DNA of 33,356 nucleotides from Streptomyces blattellae (GCF_009709555.1 NZ_WJBG01000214.1:1-33356); one strand, 5' to 3'. Shown: positions 22,955-31,648, numbered from the stretch's first letter. Made by a program: numbers and translations. The notes: generated by a model from the sequence alone, not told the origin.

Positions 22955-23752
22955 TTAGCCCACCGGTGGCTGGAGACGAAATCCGGTTTTCGTGCGGTGA
23001 TGGGGGCGGTGACGGAGGGGGTTGGGGCGGATGTGGTCGAGGGCTGTCAGGAGGACCGCCAGGGCATAGATGGCGAGGCCGAGGAGAAGGGCGTTGCCGA
23101 GGACGCTCTTGTAGCCGTGCTGGTCGACGTCGAGGAACGGGTAGAGGTAGCGGGCCGGTGTGCCGGGCAGGATCAGCTCGCCTCGGGTGAGGGAGAACGC
23201 CAGGTAGGTGAGCGGGTAGAGGAGCCATGTCGCCGCCTGGCGCAGGTGCAGGTGGCCGGGCGCCGTCAGCAGCAGCCACTCCAGGACCGCCGCGATCGGT
23301 GTCACCGTATGCAGTACCTGGTTGGTGATCGCCTGTATGCCGGTCGGCGCGGCCATCTCGTCGGTCATCGAGAACGGGCTCGCGGCGTTCGCCAGCAGCA
23401 GGTGGTAGACGAGGCCGGCGATCGCGACGTAGAGGAGCGTCGCGCCGGTCAGGGCCGACGGCAGTGGGCGACGGGCGGTCCAGGCGCGGCGGGCCGAGAG
23501 GATGAGGACCAGGGCCAGCAGGATGTTGCTCTGGATCGTGAAGTAGCTCAGGACCCGGACCGGGCTGCCGAGGGCCAGGTCGACGGCCACGGCTCCGGCC
23601 GCCGTCAGGGCGACCAGCAACCGGAACACGGCGGCCACCGGGCGCCGTACCGGAGGCACCACCGCCGTGGCGGGGACATGCGAGGGCAGCAGCGCGGGCA
23701 CTCTGGGAATCGCGGGCAGGTCCGGGATGTCCCTGGGTATCGGGGCGGTCAT
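22955..23752 (-). CDS. Pr6Pr-like integral membrane protein
   Basis: A 265-residue protein with about six or seven hydrophobic helices: VFRLLVALTAAGAVAVDLAL, LSYFTIQSNILLALVLIL, ATLLYVAIAGLVYHLLLA, ITNQVLHTVTPIAAVLEWLL, ATWLLYPLTYLAFSLTRGE and LGNALLLGLAIYALAVLL. The motif FTIQSNI, the His in NQVLHTVTP and YPF(L)DV near the end are typical of the Pr6Pr (FAR-17a/AIG1-like) family common in actinobacteria, whose function is not known. The N-terminal 35 residues are Pro-rich. ATG 23752. This is the first core gene after the tRNA. Confidence 0.8.
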   Translation of the reverse strand: MTAPIPRDIPDLPAIPRVPALLPSHVPATAVVPPVRRPVAAVFRLLVALTAAGAVAVDLALGSPVRVLSYFTIQSNILLALVLILSARRAWTARRPLPSALTGATLLYVAIAGLVYHLLLANAASPFSMTDEMAAPTGIQAITNQVLHTVTPIAAVLEWLLLTAPGHLHLRQAATWLLYPLTYLAFSLTRGELILPGTPARYLYPFLDVDQHGYKSVLGNALLLGLAIYALAVLLTALDHIRPNPLRHRPHHRTKTGFRLQPPVG

Positions 23753-23950
23753 GCCCTCACGCTAAAGAGAATGGACAAAACGGGCGATGCGGGTGGTCCG
23801 TGTGGGTTACCTGGTCATCGCTCGCCGTTACCGCTGCCCAGCGTCAGGTCCACGCCGGTCCACGCTGCCCCGTGCCGGCCCAGGACAGTCCACCTCGGCC
23901 CACCCCGGTCCGCGCGGAGTATCAGCGGTCTACCCGCCGCCCAGATACTC

Positions 23951-23986
23951 CCCGCTGCTCCCGCTGCTCCCGCTGCTCCCGCTGCT
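23951..23986 (+). repeat. Four perfect copies of a 9-base tandem repeat
   Basis: CCCGCTGCT is repeated four times without error just past the stop of the metallophosphoesterase gene. It lies outside any supported gene. Such short GC-rich tracts change length easily. Confidence 0.8.
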
Positions 23987-23990
23987 CCCC

Positions 23991-24917
23991 CTACTCCCGC
24001 TCCACCAGCGTCAACAACGTCGCCTCCGGCGGGCACGCGAACCGTACCGGCGTGTACCTGTTCGTCCCGCACCCCGCCGACACATGCAGAAACGCCGTAC
24101 GGCCCTCTGCCCGATGCCTGCTCAGCCCCTTCACCCGCTCCGTGTCGAGGTCGCAGTTGGTGATCAGGGCGCCGTAGAAGGGGATGCACAGCTGGCCGCC
24201 GTGCGTGTGGCCGGCCAGGATCAGGGGATAGCCGTCCGCTGTGAACGCGTCCAGCGTGCGCAGATACGGTGCGTGCACCACGCCCATCGAGAAGTCGGCG
24301 TCGCCGGAGGGACCGCCGGCCACGTACTCGTAGCGGTCCCGCTTGATGTGCGGGTCGTCCAGTCCCGTCAGCTCTACCGACGCGCCCTCGATCTTCAGCG
24401 TCCCGCGCGTGTTCGTCAGGTTCAGCCAGCCCGCCGCGTCGAAGCCGTCCCGGATGTCCTCCCACGGGTTGTGGATCGCGCCCACGACCGGCGGGTTGCC
24501 GTTGAGGCCGTGCTTGCCCTGGACCTTCTCGATCAAGTACCGGGCGGGGTTGCGGGGTTTGGGGCCGTAGTAGTCGTTGGAGCCGAAGACGTACGCGCCC
24601 GGGAACTCCATCAGCGGGCCCAGCGCGTCCAGCACCTCGGGGACGCCCTCGGGGTCGGACAGGTTGTCACCCGTGTTGAGCACGAAGTCGGGGCGCAGGC
24701 CGGCCAGCGAGCGCAGCCAGCGCTGCTTCTTGCGCTGGCCGCTCACCATGTGGATGTCGGAGACCTGGAGCATGCGCAGCGGCCGCATCCCGGCAGGCAG
24801 GGCCGGGACGGTCACCCGTCGCAGACGGAAGGAGCGGGCCTCGAAGCCCGCCGCATACACCAGACCGGCGGCGCCAGCCGCCGCGATTCCCAGGGGGACT
24901 CCGTATCGCGCGCGCAT
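23991..24917 (-). CDS. Membrane-anchored metallophosphoesterase
   Basis: A 308-residue enzyme of the calcineurin-like phosphoesterase superfamily. The two-metal motifs are present: DIH (Asp54, His56), GDN (83-85), GSND in place of the common GNHD, GVVHAP, and GHTHGGQ. This subgroup resembles YkuE/YaeI-type enzymes; the substrate is unknown, with phospholipid head groups or similar phosphodiesters suggested for relatives. A hydrophobic N-terminus (VPLGIAAAGAAGLVYAAGF) anchors it or acts as a signal. ATG 24917. In Streptomyces it lies near the penicillin-binding protein gene, as here. Confidence 0.9.
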   Translation of the reverse strand: MRARYGVPLGIAAAGAAGLVYAAGFEARSFRLRRVTVPALPAGMRPLRMLQVSDIHMVSGQRKKQRWLRSLAGLRPDFVLNTGDNLSDPEGVPEVLDALGPLMEFPGAYVFGSNDYYGPKPRNPARYLIEKVQGKHGLNGNPPVVGAIHNPWEDIRDGFDAAGWLNLTNTRGTLKIEGASVELTGLDDPHIKRDRYEYVAGGPSGDADFSMGVVHAPYLRTLDAFTADGYPLILAGHTHGGQLCIPFYGALITNCDLDTERVKGLSRHRAEGRTAFLHVSAGCGTNRYTPVRFACPPEATLLTLVERE

Positions 24918-25118
24918 ACAACCATCGTGTCAGACCGCGGGCATCCGCCGCGTCCGGCCCTCGACCGGTCGTGCTCCCGCGCTCCGGCCTCTCCCGCTTC
25001 CCCGCGGCCTCTCCCGGCCTCTCCCCGCCTTCCTCCGGCCTCTCCCGCCTTCCCCCCCCGGGCCTCTCCCGCTAAATCAGCGGGCGTTCGTGCTCCCGTA
25101 CCTGCGACAATCAAACGC

Positions 25119-25583
25119 ATGACCACGCTCAAGTCGAAGCTGCAGGACGACCTCAACACCGCGATCAAGGAGCGCGACGAGCTCCGCTCCTCGACGCTCC
25201 GGCTGACGCTCTCCGCGATCACCAAGGAGGAGGTCGCGGGCAAGGAGAAGCGCGAGCTCTCCGACGACGAGGTGCAGAAGGTGATCACCCGCGAGGCGAA
25301 GAAGCGGCGCGAGGCCGCCGACGCCTTCGCGCAGGGCGGTCGACCCGAGCAGGCCGAGCGGGAGAAGGCGGAGGGCGAGGTGCTCGCCGCGTATCTGCCC
25401 AAGCAGCTCAGCGACGCCGAGCTGGAGCAGATCGTGACCCAGGCCGTCGAGGAGGCCAGGGCGGCGGGCGCCGAGGGGCCGCGCGCCATGGGTGCCGTCA
25501 TGAAGATCGTGAACCCCAAGGTCGCCGGGCAGGCCGAGGGCGGCCGCGTCGCCGCCGCGGTCAAGAAGCTGCTCGCGGGCTGA
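25119..25583 (+). CDS. YqeY/GatB-like domain protein
   Basis: A 154-residue helical protein: MTTLKSKLQDDLNTAIKERD, LTLSAITKEEVAGKEKRELS, DDEVQKVITREAKKRREAAD, LAAYLPKQLSDAELEQIV, AMGAVMKIVNPKVAGQAEGG. This is the YqeY family, related to the tRNA-binding C-terminal domain of the amidotransferase subunit GatB; function as a free protein is unproven. It runs opposite to the metallophosphoesterase and toward the penicillin-binding protein gene. The roughly 200 bases before it are a C-rich low-complexity tract of CCTCTCCCG-like units (24985-25070), an odd promoter region. Confidence 0.92.
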   Translation: MTTLKSKLQDDLNTAIKERDELRSSTLRLTLSAITKEEVAGKEKRELSDDEVQKVITREAKKRREAADAFAQGGRPEQAEREKAEGEVLAAYLPKQLSDAELEQIVTQAVEEARAAGAEGPRAMGAVMKIVNPKVAGQAEGGRVAAAVKKLLAG

Positions 25584-25628
25584 CAGCAGTCGGTCCCCGC
25601 GGCCTTACGAAGTCCAGCGGCTCTACCC

Positions 25629-25668
25629 CTACCTACGGGGAACACCCGCTACCTACGGGGAACACCCG
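25629..25668 (+). repeat. Perfect 20-base tandem duplication
   Basis: A 20-base unit beginning CTACCTACGGGG and ending AACACCCG occurs twice in a row (25629-25648 and 25649-25668) between the convergent yqeY-like and penicillin-binding protein genes. No function is evident. Confidence 0.8.
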
Positions 25669-25681
25669 CGGCATTACGACA

Positions 25682-25715
25682 ATGGGGGCGCCCCTTCGAA
25701 AAGGGGCGCCCCCAT
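25682..25715. terminator. Strong bidirectional terminator
   Basis: A perfect 15-base inverted repeat (ATGGGGGCGCCCCTT, 25682-25696, and its complement at 25701-25715) around a CGAA tetraloop. It stands between the convergent genes ending at 25583 and 25734. Confidence 0.9.
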
Positions 25716-25733
25716 CACGTCGTACCGGAACCG

Positions 25734-28031
25734 TCAGGGCCAGTTGCCCCCGTTGCCGTTCCCGTTGTTCCCGCCGTCCTGCCCCTCGAAGAAGTTCTCC
25801 GGGACGGAGACGGACGGCGCCGGTTCGGTGCCGCCGTTCGTGCCGCCGCTGTCGTCGGTGCCGCCGCTGATCAGGCCGCCGATGAAGCCGCCGTTGTCGT
25901 CGCCGTTGTCACCGTCGTCGTTTCCGTTCCCGTTTCCGTTCCCGTCGCCGCGGTCGCTGTCCTCGTCCGGGATGTCGACGAGGTTGAAGTCGGGCGCGTC
26001 CTTGTCCGCCAGCGCGCCGGTCATCGCGTCGCGCCAGATGGGGCCCGGCACCGAGCCGCCGTAGACCTTGTCGTGGTAGACGCCGCCGATGTTGATGTCC
26101 ACCATCTTGACCTGCTGGCTGGCGCTGCCGACCCAGACAGCGCCCGACAGGTTCGGCGTGTAGCCGACGAACCAGGCGTTCTTGCGCTCGTCCGTCGTAC
26201 CCGTCTTGCCGGCGTTGGCGCGGTCCGTGAGACCTGCCTCCTGACCGGTACCGGAGTCGACCACACCCTGCAGCAGGGTGTTCACCGAGTCCGCGGTCTT
26301 CTCGCTCATCGCCCGCGAGCACGTCGACTTCGGAACCTCCAGCGACTTCTGCTGGTTGCCGACCTTCTGGGTGATCGACTCGATGGCGACCGGCGTGCAG
26401 TACATGCCCCGGGAGGCGAAGGTGGCGTACGCGTTCGCCATCGTCAGCGGGGACAGGCCCACGGAACCGAGGGCGACGGCGGGCCGCTCCGGCAGCTTGG
26501 TGCCGTCGCCCTGCACCACGTGCAGCGCGTCGGTCATCTCCATCACCGGGCACAGGCCGATGTCGGAGACCATCTGGACGAAGTAGGTGTTGACCGACTT
26601 CTCCATCGCCTCCTGCAGGCGGTACGGGCCGACCTCGGACTCGTCCTCGTTCTCGACGGTGTCGCCGTCCTGGTTGACCCATGGCGTGCTGTCACACGTC
26701 TGGACCGGGCTCGGATACTCCATCTCGTACGGCGACGAATACTCCTGCGTCACCGGCCGCCCCTCCTCCAGCGCGGCCGCCGCCACGAACGGCTTGAACG
26801 TCGAACCCGTCGGGAAACCGAAGTTGGAGCCGCCGTAGGCCGCGTCGACCGAGTAGTTGTACTCGGTCTCGTTCTTGCCGTAGCCGTACGGCTTCGACTG
26901 GCCCATCGCGAGGATCTTGCCGGTGCCCGGCTCGACCAGGGTGGACGCCGCGGCGACCCTGTCGTCCTGGTTGACGTGGTCCTTGAGGGACTGCTGCACC
27001 GACTCCTGGGCCTGCGGGTCGAGGGTCGTACGGATCGTCAGGCCGCCCCGGTTCCAGACCTTCGCCCGGGCCTCCTTGGTCTTGCCGAAGACCGGATCGC
27101 TGAGGAAGACGTTCTCGACGTAGTCGCAGAAGAAGCTGGCCCCCTGGACCGCGGTGATGCAGCCCTCCTTGGGCTGGCTGACCTTCAGGTCCAGCGGCGT
27201 CGCCATGGCCTTGTCGGCCTCCGCCTGGGAGACGTCGCCGACATCGGCCATGCGCTGCAGTACGGTGTTGCGCCGCTTGGTGGCCTCGGCCTCGTCGTTG
27301 ACCGGGTCGTACCGGCTGGGGGACTGGACGATGCCGGCGAGGAGGGCCGACTGCTGGAGGTTGAGGTCCTTGGCGGGCTTGGAGAAGTAGCGCTGGGCGG
27401 CCGCCTCCACACCGTAGGCCTGCTGGCCGAAGAACGTGATGTTCAGGTAGTTCTCAAGGATCTTCTTCTTGCCGAGCTCCTCCTCGACCTGGATCGCGTA
27501 CGCCAGCTCCTCGATCTTGCGGCCGAGGGTCTGCTGGGTGGCCTCCGCGACCTTCTCCGGATCGTCGCCGGCCTCCTCCACGAACACGTTCTTCACGTAC
27601 TGCTGGGTGAGCGTGGACGCGCCCTCGGCGATGCCGCCGCTCTGGGCGTTCCGGTTCAGCGCGCGCAGGACGCCTCTGAGGTCGACCGCGCCGTGCTCGT
27701 AGAAGCGGGCGTCCTCGATCGCGACGATCGCCTTCTGCATGTACGGCGAGATGTCCTTGAGGTTGACCACCGTGCGGTTACGTGAGTACACGGAGGCGAT
27801 CTGGTCGCCGTTGGCGTCGAGGATCGTGGTGCGCTGGCTCAGCGGCGGGGTCCTCAGGTTGGCCGGGATGTCGTCGAACGCCTCGACCGACCCTCTGGCC
27901 GCCAGCCCCAGCGCGCCGAAGGCGGGCAGCGCGATGCCGGCCATCACGGCTCCCGCGAGCACACTGACACCGAGGAACTTGGCGGCCTGCTGAATGGGCG
28001 ACAGCCCACCACCCGAGCGCTTCTTTGGCAT
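25734..28031 (-). CDS. Class A penicillin-binding protein (transglycosylase/transpeptidase)
   Basis: A 765-residue bifunctional cell-wall enzyme. Cytoplasmic start MPKKRSGGG, membrane anchor at about 20-44, glycosyltransferase 51 domain with catalytic Glu106 (AIVAIEDARFYEHGAVDLRG) and GASTLTQQYVKN, then a transpeptidase domain with STFK (Ser410), SVN (Ser479) and KTGTT (Lys609). It polymerises lipid II and crosslinks the strands outside the membrane. The last 70 residues are a low-complexity tail of Gly, Asn and Asp. ATG 28031. Its position directly beside wblA is conserved in streptomycetes, as I recall SCO3580 next to SCO3579. Confidence 0.95.
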   Translation of the reverse strand: MPKKRSGGGLSPIQQAAKFLGVSVLAGAVMAGIALPAFGALGLAARGSVEAFDDIPANLRTPPLSQRTTILDANGDQIASVYSRNRTVVNLKDISPYMQKAIVAIEDARFYEHGAVDLRGVLRALNRNAQSGGIAEGASTLTQQYVKNVFVEEAGDDPEKVAEATQQTLGRKIEELAYAIQVEEELGKKKILENYLNITFFGQQAYGVEAAAQRYFSKPAKDLNLQQSALLAGIVQSPSRYDPVNDEAEATKRRNTVLQRMADVGDVSQAEADKAMATPLDLKVSQPKEGCITAVQGASFFCDYVENVFLSDPVFGKTKEARAKVWNRGGLTIRTTLDPQAQESVQQSLKDHVNQDDRVAAASTLVEPGTGKILAMGQSKPYGYGKNETEYNYSVDAAYGGSNFGFPTGSTFKPFVAAAALEEGRPVTQEYSSPYEMEYPSPVQTCDSTPWVNQDGDTVENEDESEVGPYRLQEAMEKSVNTYFVQMVSDIGLCPVMEMTDALHVVQGDGTKLPERPAVALGSVGLSPLTMANAYATFASRGMYCTPVAIESITQKVGNQQKSLEVPKSTCSRAMSEKTADSVNTLLQGVVDSGTGQEAGLTDRANAGKTGTTDERKNAWFVGYTPNLSGAVWVGSASQQVKMVDINIGGVYHDKVYGGSVPGPIWRDAMTGALADKDAPDFNLVDIPDEDSDRGDGNGNGNGNDDGDNGDDNGGFIGGLISGGTDDSGGTNGGTEPAPSVSVPENFFEGQDGGNNGNGNGGNWP

Positions 28032-28563
28032 GGGGGCAGCCTAATCCGTACCTGAGTCCGATCCGAGGGAGCGGTGCGTCCCGAGAGGTTCGAACCCGTC
28101 ACATACAGGGGTTCACGCAGGTGTCCAGGGCTCGCCCGCATCACGGCATGGCAACGCCGACCGCCTACCTTCTCATTCGCCGGACACGCCGACAGGCCTT
28201 GGCCTAAGCTGCTCTCAACTGTCACAGCAGTGAGGTCACGTATCAATACGTCCGGCGACCCCGAATCGTTCTGGAAGTAGCCCAACTTTTTTGTGGGGCG
28301 CGTGCCCGAATCCGCCTTGTGTGTCACTCGGCGTCCGTTGTGACCCTGAAGAACTGTCCCGGTTTGCCGGGATGATCACGCATGTCGTCACCTCACTCCC
28401 CCGGGTGATCTGCCGCTTACCCATAGTCCGTTCGGGCCATTCAAGATTGGGCCCGCTGGGGGTGTTGCGCTGTGCCCACCTTCCGTAACGTCCTCAACTG
28501 GCGGCGGTGAATATGCCGCTGCCGCCGTGGGGGAGCCTCGATTCGGGAGAGGACGGCGCCGGT
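28032..28563. promoter_or_regulatory. Long divergent region between the PBP gene and wblA
   Basis: Over 500 bases without a supported gene. It must hold the promoter of the penicillin-binding protein gene and the promoter plus leader of wblA. A GGTTCGAACCC motif at 28087-28097 resembles a tRNA T-loop but no cloverleaf can be built. GTG 28507 opens a 19-codon extension of wblA in frame without a good ribosome binding site. Confidence 0.5.
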
Positions 28564-28902
28564 ATGGGCTGGGTAACCGACTGGAGTGCGCAGGCGGCCT
28601 GCCGCACTACCGATCCGGATGAACTGTTCGTTCAAGGAGCAGCGCAGAACAGGGCCAAGGCGGTGTGCACCGGATGTCCGGTGCGGACCGAGTGCCTGGC
28701 CGACGCGCTGGACAACCGCGTCGAGTTCGGCGTGTGGGGAGGCATGACGGAGCGGGAACGCCGCGCACTGCTGCGCAGGCGCCCCACCGTGACCTCCTGG
28801 CGCCGGCTGCTGGAGACCGCGCGGACGGAGTACGAGCGGGGGGCCGGCATCCTGCCCCTCGATGACGACGAGGTGTACGAGAACTACGCGGCGGTGAGCT
28901 GA
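28564..28902 (+). CDS. wblA: WhiB-family regulator WblA
   Basis: A 112-residue iron-sulphur regulator. The four cluster cysteines are present: QAACRTTD, then CTGC and TEC in VCTGCPVRTECLADALD. The family turn GVWGGMTERERRAL and a basic C-terminal DNA-binding stretch (RRRPTVTSWRRLLETART) follow. The sequence MGWVTDWSAQAACRTTDPDE is that of Streptomyces WblA, a developmental regulator needed for normal sporulation whose loss raises antibiotic output in several species. ATG 28564 was chosen because GGAGAGGA lies nine bases upstream; GTG 28507 would add 19 residues. It converges with the ArsA genes. Confidence 0.95.
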   Translation: MGWVTDWSAQAACRTTDPDELFVQGAAQNRAKAVCTGCPVRTECLADALDNRVEFGVWGGMTERERRALLRRRPTVTSWRRLLETARTEYERGAGILPLDDDEVYENYAAVS

Positions 28903-28910
28903 GGCTGCCC

Positions 28911-28973
28911 CTCCAGGGGTTTCCTCTTCAGGGGTTTTCTCTTCAGGGTTTCCCCCTTCAGGGATTTCCCTCA
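28911..28973 (+). repeat. Four imperfect units of a CTTCAGGGGTTTC-like repeat
   Basis: CTCCAGGGGTTTC, CTTCAGGGGTTTTC, CTTCAGGGTTTC and CTTCAGGGATTTC follow one another between the convergent ends of wblA and the ArsA-like gene. No terminator hairpin of the usual type is seen here, so the repeat may replace it. Confidence 0.6.
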
Positions 28974-30644
28974 GTCACTGCTCGGCAGCTCCGGCCGGTT
29001 GGCCGCGAGCCGGTTCCCGATGTCCCGCAGCCCCGCGAGGTCGTGTACGTCGCCGGGCAGCGCGGCCACTTCGGCCATCGCCACCTCTGGGTGGAGCGCG
29101 GTGAAGCGATCGCGCGTGCGCTGCTCGCGGGAGAGCAGCTGCATACGCTCGGCGTGCAGCCTCAACAGGCCTGCGGTGAGCTGGTCGACGGAGCGTTCCG
29201 GGTCCGGGTCGGCGGGGGAGCCTTCGGCCGGCGCTGGTGTCCTGGAAGCGGGAGATGTCGCGGAAGCGGGAGATTCTGAACTGCCGTACGGGTCGGGAGA
29301 GTTACGAAGTCCAGCTTTCCCACCCTCCTGATCGACAATGCGGGGCTCTTCAAGATTTTCCGCAGCGGCACCGTCCACGGGGTCCCGGCCGGGGTCGTTC
29401 ACGGGATCCCCGCTGGGATCGACGACGGTCGCCCCCGTGGGATCGACGACGGTCGCCCCCGTGGGATCGACGACGGTCGCCCCCGTGGAATCGACGACGG
29501 TCGCCCCCGTGGGATCGACGACGGTCGCCCCCGTGGAATCGACCACGGTCGCCCCCGCCGGTTCGCTCGCGGTTGCCCCTGCAGGTTCGTTCGCGCCTTC
29601 CCCCGCGGGTTCGCCCGCGAGATCAAGGTTCTCCGCGGCGGCGAGCGCCCGCTCGGCCGACAGCCGGGCGGCGCCGCTGCCGTGGACCCGGTTGAGTACC
29701 AGGCCCGCCAGCGGCATGTCCTCGGCGGCCAGCCGCTCCACGAAGTACGCGGCCTCCCGCAGCGCGTCCCGCTCCGGCGCCGCGACCACCAGGAACGCCG
29801 TCCCGGGCGCCTGCAGCAGCTTGTACGTCGCGTCCGCGCGGGTACGGAAGCCGCCGAACATCGAGTCCATCGCCGCCACGAAGGTCTGTACGTCCTTCAG
29901 CAGCTGACCGCCCAGCAGCTTGCCCAGCGCGCCGGTCATCATCGACATCCCGACGTTCAGGAACTTCATCCCCGCCCGCCCGCCGACCTTCGCGGGGGCG
30001 AGGAGAACCCGGATCAGCTTGCCGTCCAGGAACGACCCCAGGCGCTTGGGCGCGTCCAGGAAGTCCAGCGCGGAACGGGACGGGGGCGTGTCGACGACGA
30101 TCAGGTCCCATTCGTCCTTCGCACGCAGCTGCCCCAGCTTCTCCATCGCCATGTACTCCTGCGTGCCCGCGAAGCCCGCCGAGAGCGACTGGTAGAAGGG
30201 GTTGCTCAGGATGGCCGCCGCCCGCTCGGGGTCCGCGTGCGCCTCGACGATCTCGTCGAAGGTGCGCTTCATGTCGAGCATCATGGCGTGCAATTCGCCG
30301 CCCGCCCGTCGCCCACCACTCTCAATTGAATCGCTGCGCGATGCCCCTGAGTGATCCTCCACGCCCTTGACCCGGCGCGGGACGTTGTCCAGGGAGTCGA
30401 TGCCCATGGACTGGGCGAGCCGGCGGGCCGGGTCGATGGTGAGGACGACCACCTTCCGGCCGCGCTCGGCGGCACGCAGCCCCAGCGCCGCCGCCGTGGT
30501 CGTCTTGCCGACCCCGCCCGAGCCGCAGCACACCACGATGCGCGTCTTCGGATCGTCGAGCAGCGCATCGACGTCGAGCATGCGCGTGGGGGAGAGGTGG
30601 TGGCGGGCGGTGTCGTGCGTGTGGGCCGAGTGCTCCGGACTCAT
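28971..30644 (-). CDS. ArsA-family ATPase with repeat insertion
   Basis: A 557-residue P-loop ATPase of the ArsA/GET3 class. Walker A is CCGSGGVGKTTTAA (41-49), switch I LTIDPARRLAQSMGID, then MMLDMKRTFDEIVEAHAD and DTPPSRSALDFLDAPKRL. A C-terminal part (LSREQRTRDRFTALHP, EVAMAEVAALPGDVHDLAGL) closes the fold. Bacterial pairs like this have no proven arsenite role; one half of each pair is thought to work with the other. Two inserts stand out: residues about 96-115 (DHSGASRSDSIESGG) before GELHAM, and a long disordered stretch at about 345-480 including six ATVVD-type repeats (363-410). It overlaps the preceding ArsA gene by four bases (ATGA). Confidence 0.92.
   Translation of the reverse strand: MSPEHSAHTHDTARHHLSPTRMLDVDALLDDPKTRIVVCCGSGGVGKTTTAAALGLRAAERGRKVVVLTIDPARRLAQSMGIDSLDNVPRRVKGVEDHSGASRSDSIESGGRRAGGELHAMMLDMKRTFDEIVEAHADPERAAAILSNPFYQSLSAGFAGTQEYMAMEKLGQLRAKDEWDLIVVDTPPSRSALDFLDAPKRLGSFLDGKLIRVLLAPAKVGGRAGMKFLNVGMSMMTGALGKLLGGQLLKDVQTFVAAMDSMFGGFRTRADATYKLLQAPGTAFLVVAAPERDALREAAYFVERLAAEDMPLAGLVLNRVHGSGAARLSAERALAAAENLDLAGEPAGEGANEPAGATASEPAGATVVDSTGATVVDPTGATVVDSTGATVVDPTGATVVDPTGATVVDPSGDPVNDPGRDPVDGAAAENLEEPRIVDQEGGKAGLRNSPDPYGSSESPASATSPASRTPAPAEGSPADPDPERSVDQLTAGLLRLHAERMQLLSREQRTRDRFTALHPEVAMAEVAALPGDVHDLAGLRDIGNRLAANRPELPSSD
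29414..29557 (-). repeat. 24-base minisatellite inside the ArsA-like gene
   Basis: Six consecutive 24-base units (first unit TGGGATCGACGACGGTCGCC plus CCCG) differ at only a few positions and encode ATVVDPTG or ATVVDSTG on the minus strand. Two to three degenerate units follow to about 29605. Unit length is a multiple of three, so changes in copy number keep the frame. Confidence 0.95.
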
Positions 30645-31618
30645 GACATCCCCTGTTCCCGCAACTCGGTGGCGAGTTCGTACAGGCCCGCCAGGTCCAT
30701 GCCCTCGGCGAGCAGCGGCAGTTCGTGCCGCGGCAGGCCCAGCTCGCTCAAAACGTCCCGCTGTTCGTGCTCCAGGGTGTACCGCTCGGCGTACTCCTCG
30801 GCCTGCTCCAGCAGCGGATCGACCAGCTTCTCGGCGTTCCCGCCGCGCCGCGCGCCGCCGAGTCCGGCGGCCGACAGCGACCTGGCGACCGAGGTCCGCG
30901 GCACGGCTCGTACGAGATCCAGATCGGCCGCGTCCAGCAGCTCGGGCCGCACCATGTTCACCATGATCCGCCCCACCGGCAGCCGCGCCGCCCGCAGCTC
31001 GGAGATCCCGTCCACGGTCTCCTGCACGGGCATCTCCTCAAGCAGCGTCACCAGGTGGACGGCCGTCTCCTTGGACTTCAGCACCCGCATCACAGCCTGC
31101 GCCTGATTGTGTATCGGGCCGATCTTCGCCAGCCCGGCCACCTCGTCGTTGACGTTCAGGAAGCGGGCGATGCGCCCGGTGGGCGGGGCGTCCATGACGA
31201 CGTAGTCGTACACGAATCCTCCCGACTTGTCCTTCCTGCGCACGGCCTCGCACGCCTTGCCGGTCAGGAGTACGTCCCTCAGGCCCGGCGCGATGGTGGT
31301 GGCGAAGTCGATGGCGCCGAGCTTCTTCAGGGCCCGGCCCGCACCGCCCAGCTTGTAGAACATCTGGAGGTAGTCCAGCAGGGCCAGTTCGGGGTCGATG
31401 GCGAGTGCGTACACCTCCCCGCCCCCGGGAGCGACGGCGATCTTGCGCTCCTCGTAAGGCAGCGCCTCCGTCTCGAAGAGCTGTGCGATGCCCTGCCGAC
31501 CCTCGACCTCGACGAGAAGCGTGCGCTTCCCCTCGGTGGCCAGGGCCAGCGCGAGTGCGGCGGCCACCGTGGTCTTACCGGTTCCGCCCTTGCCGCTGAC
31601 GACCTGGAGCCTGCTCAC
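30641..31618 (-). CDS. ArsA-family ATPase, first of the pair
   Basis: A 325-residue P-loop ATPase starting at GTG 31618 (MSRLQVVSGKGGTGKTTVAA). Walker A GKGGTGKTT is at 9-17, switch region VEVEGRQGIAQLFE, then the Asp-containing DYVVMDAPPTGRIARFL (about 150) and VMRVLKSKETAVHLVTLLEE. It has the general shape of ArsA/GET3 or MinD-like enzymes. It is the promoter-proximal gene of a two-gene operon and ends in an ATGA overlap with the second ATPase, implying equal, coupled synthesis and probably a heteromeric complex. From memory the pair corresponds to SCO3577-3578. Confidence 0.92.
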   Translation of the reverse strand: MSRLQVVSGKGGTGKTTVAAALALALATEGKRTLLVEVEGRQGIAQLFETEALPYEERKIAVAPGGGEVYALAIDPELALLDYLQMFYKLGGAGRALKKLGAIDFATTIAPGLRDVLLTGKACEAVRRKDKSGGFVYDYVVMDAPPTGRIARFLNVNDEVAGLAKIGPIHNQAQAVMRVLKSKETAVHLVTLLEEMPVQETVDGISELRAARLPVGRIMVNMVRPELLDAADLDLVRAVPRTSVARSLSAAGLGGARRGGNAEKLVDPLLEQAEEYAERYTLEHEQRDVLSELGLPRHELPLLAEGMDLAGLYELATELREQGMS

Positions 31619-31648
31619 GTATTCGAGCCTAACCAAACGGCCCCCGGA

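Noticed and set aside
25629..25668. Tandem CTACCTACGGGGAACACCCG units resembling part of a type I-E CRISPR repeat
   Set aside because: Only two copies, directly adjacent with no spacer, and no cas genes in the window.
26073..27785. Long open frame opposite the penicillin-binding protein gene
   Set aside because: Composition (Leu, Arg, Val, Gly, Asp rich, no domain) is that of an antisense shadow in high-GC coding DNA; the PBP motifs on the other strand are unequivocal.
28080..28110. GGTTCGAACCC motif like a tRNA T-loop
   Set aside because: No acceptor, D or anticodon stem can be formed around it on either strand.
29237..29907. Plus-strand frames with repeated GSTTVAPV-type or RRSPPWD-type peptides
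   Set aside because: They are antisense readings of the minisatellite in the ArsA-like gene.
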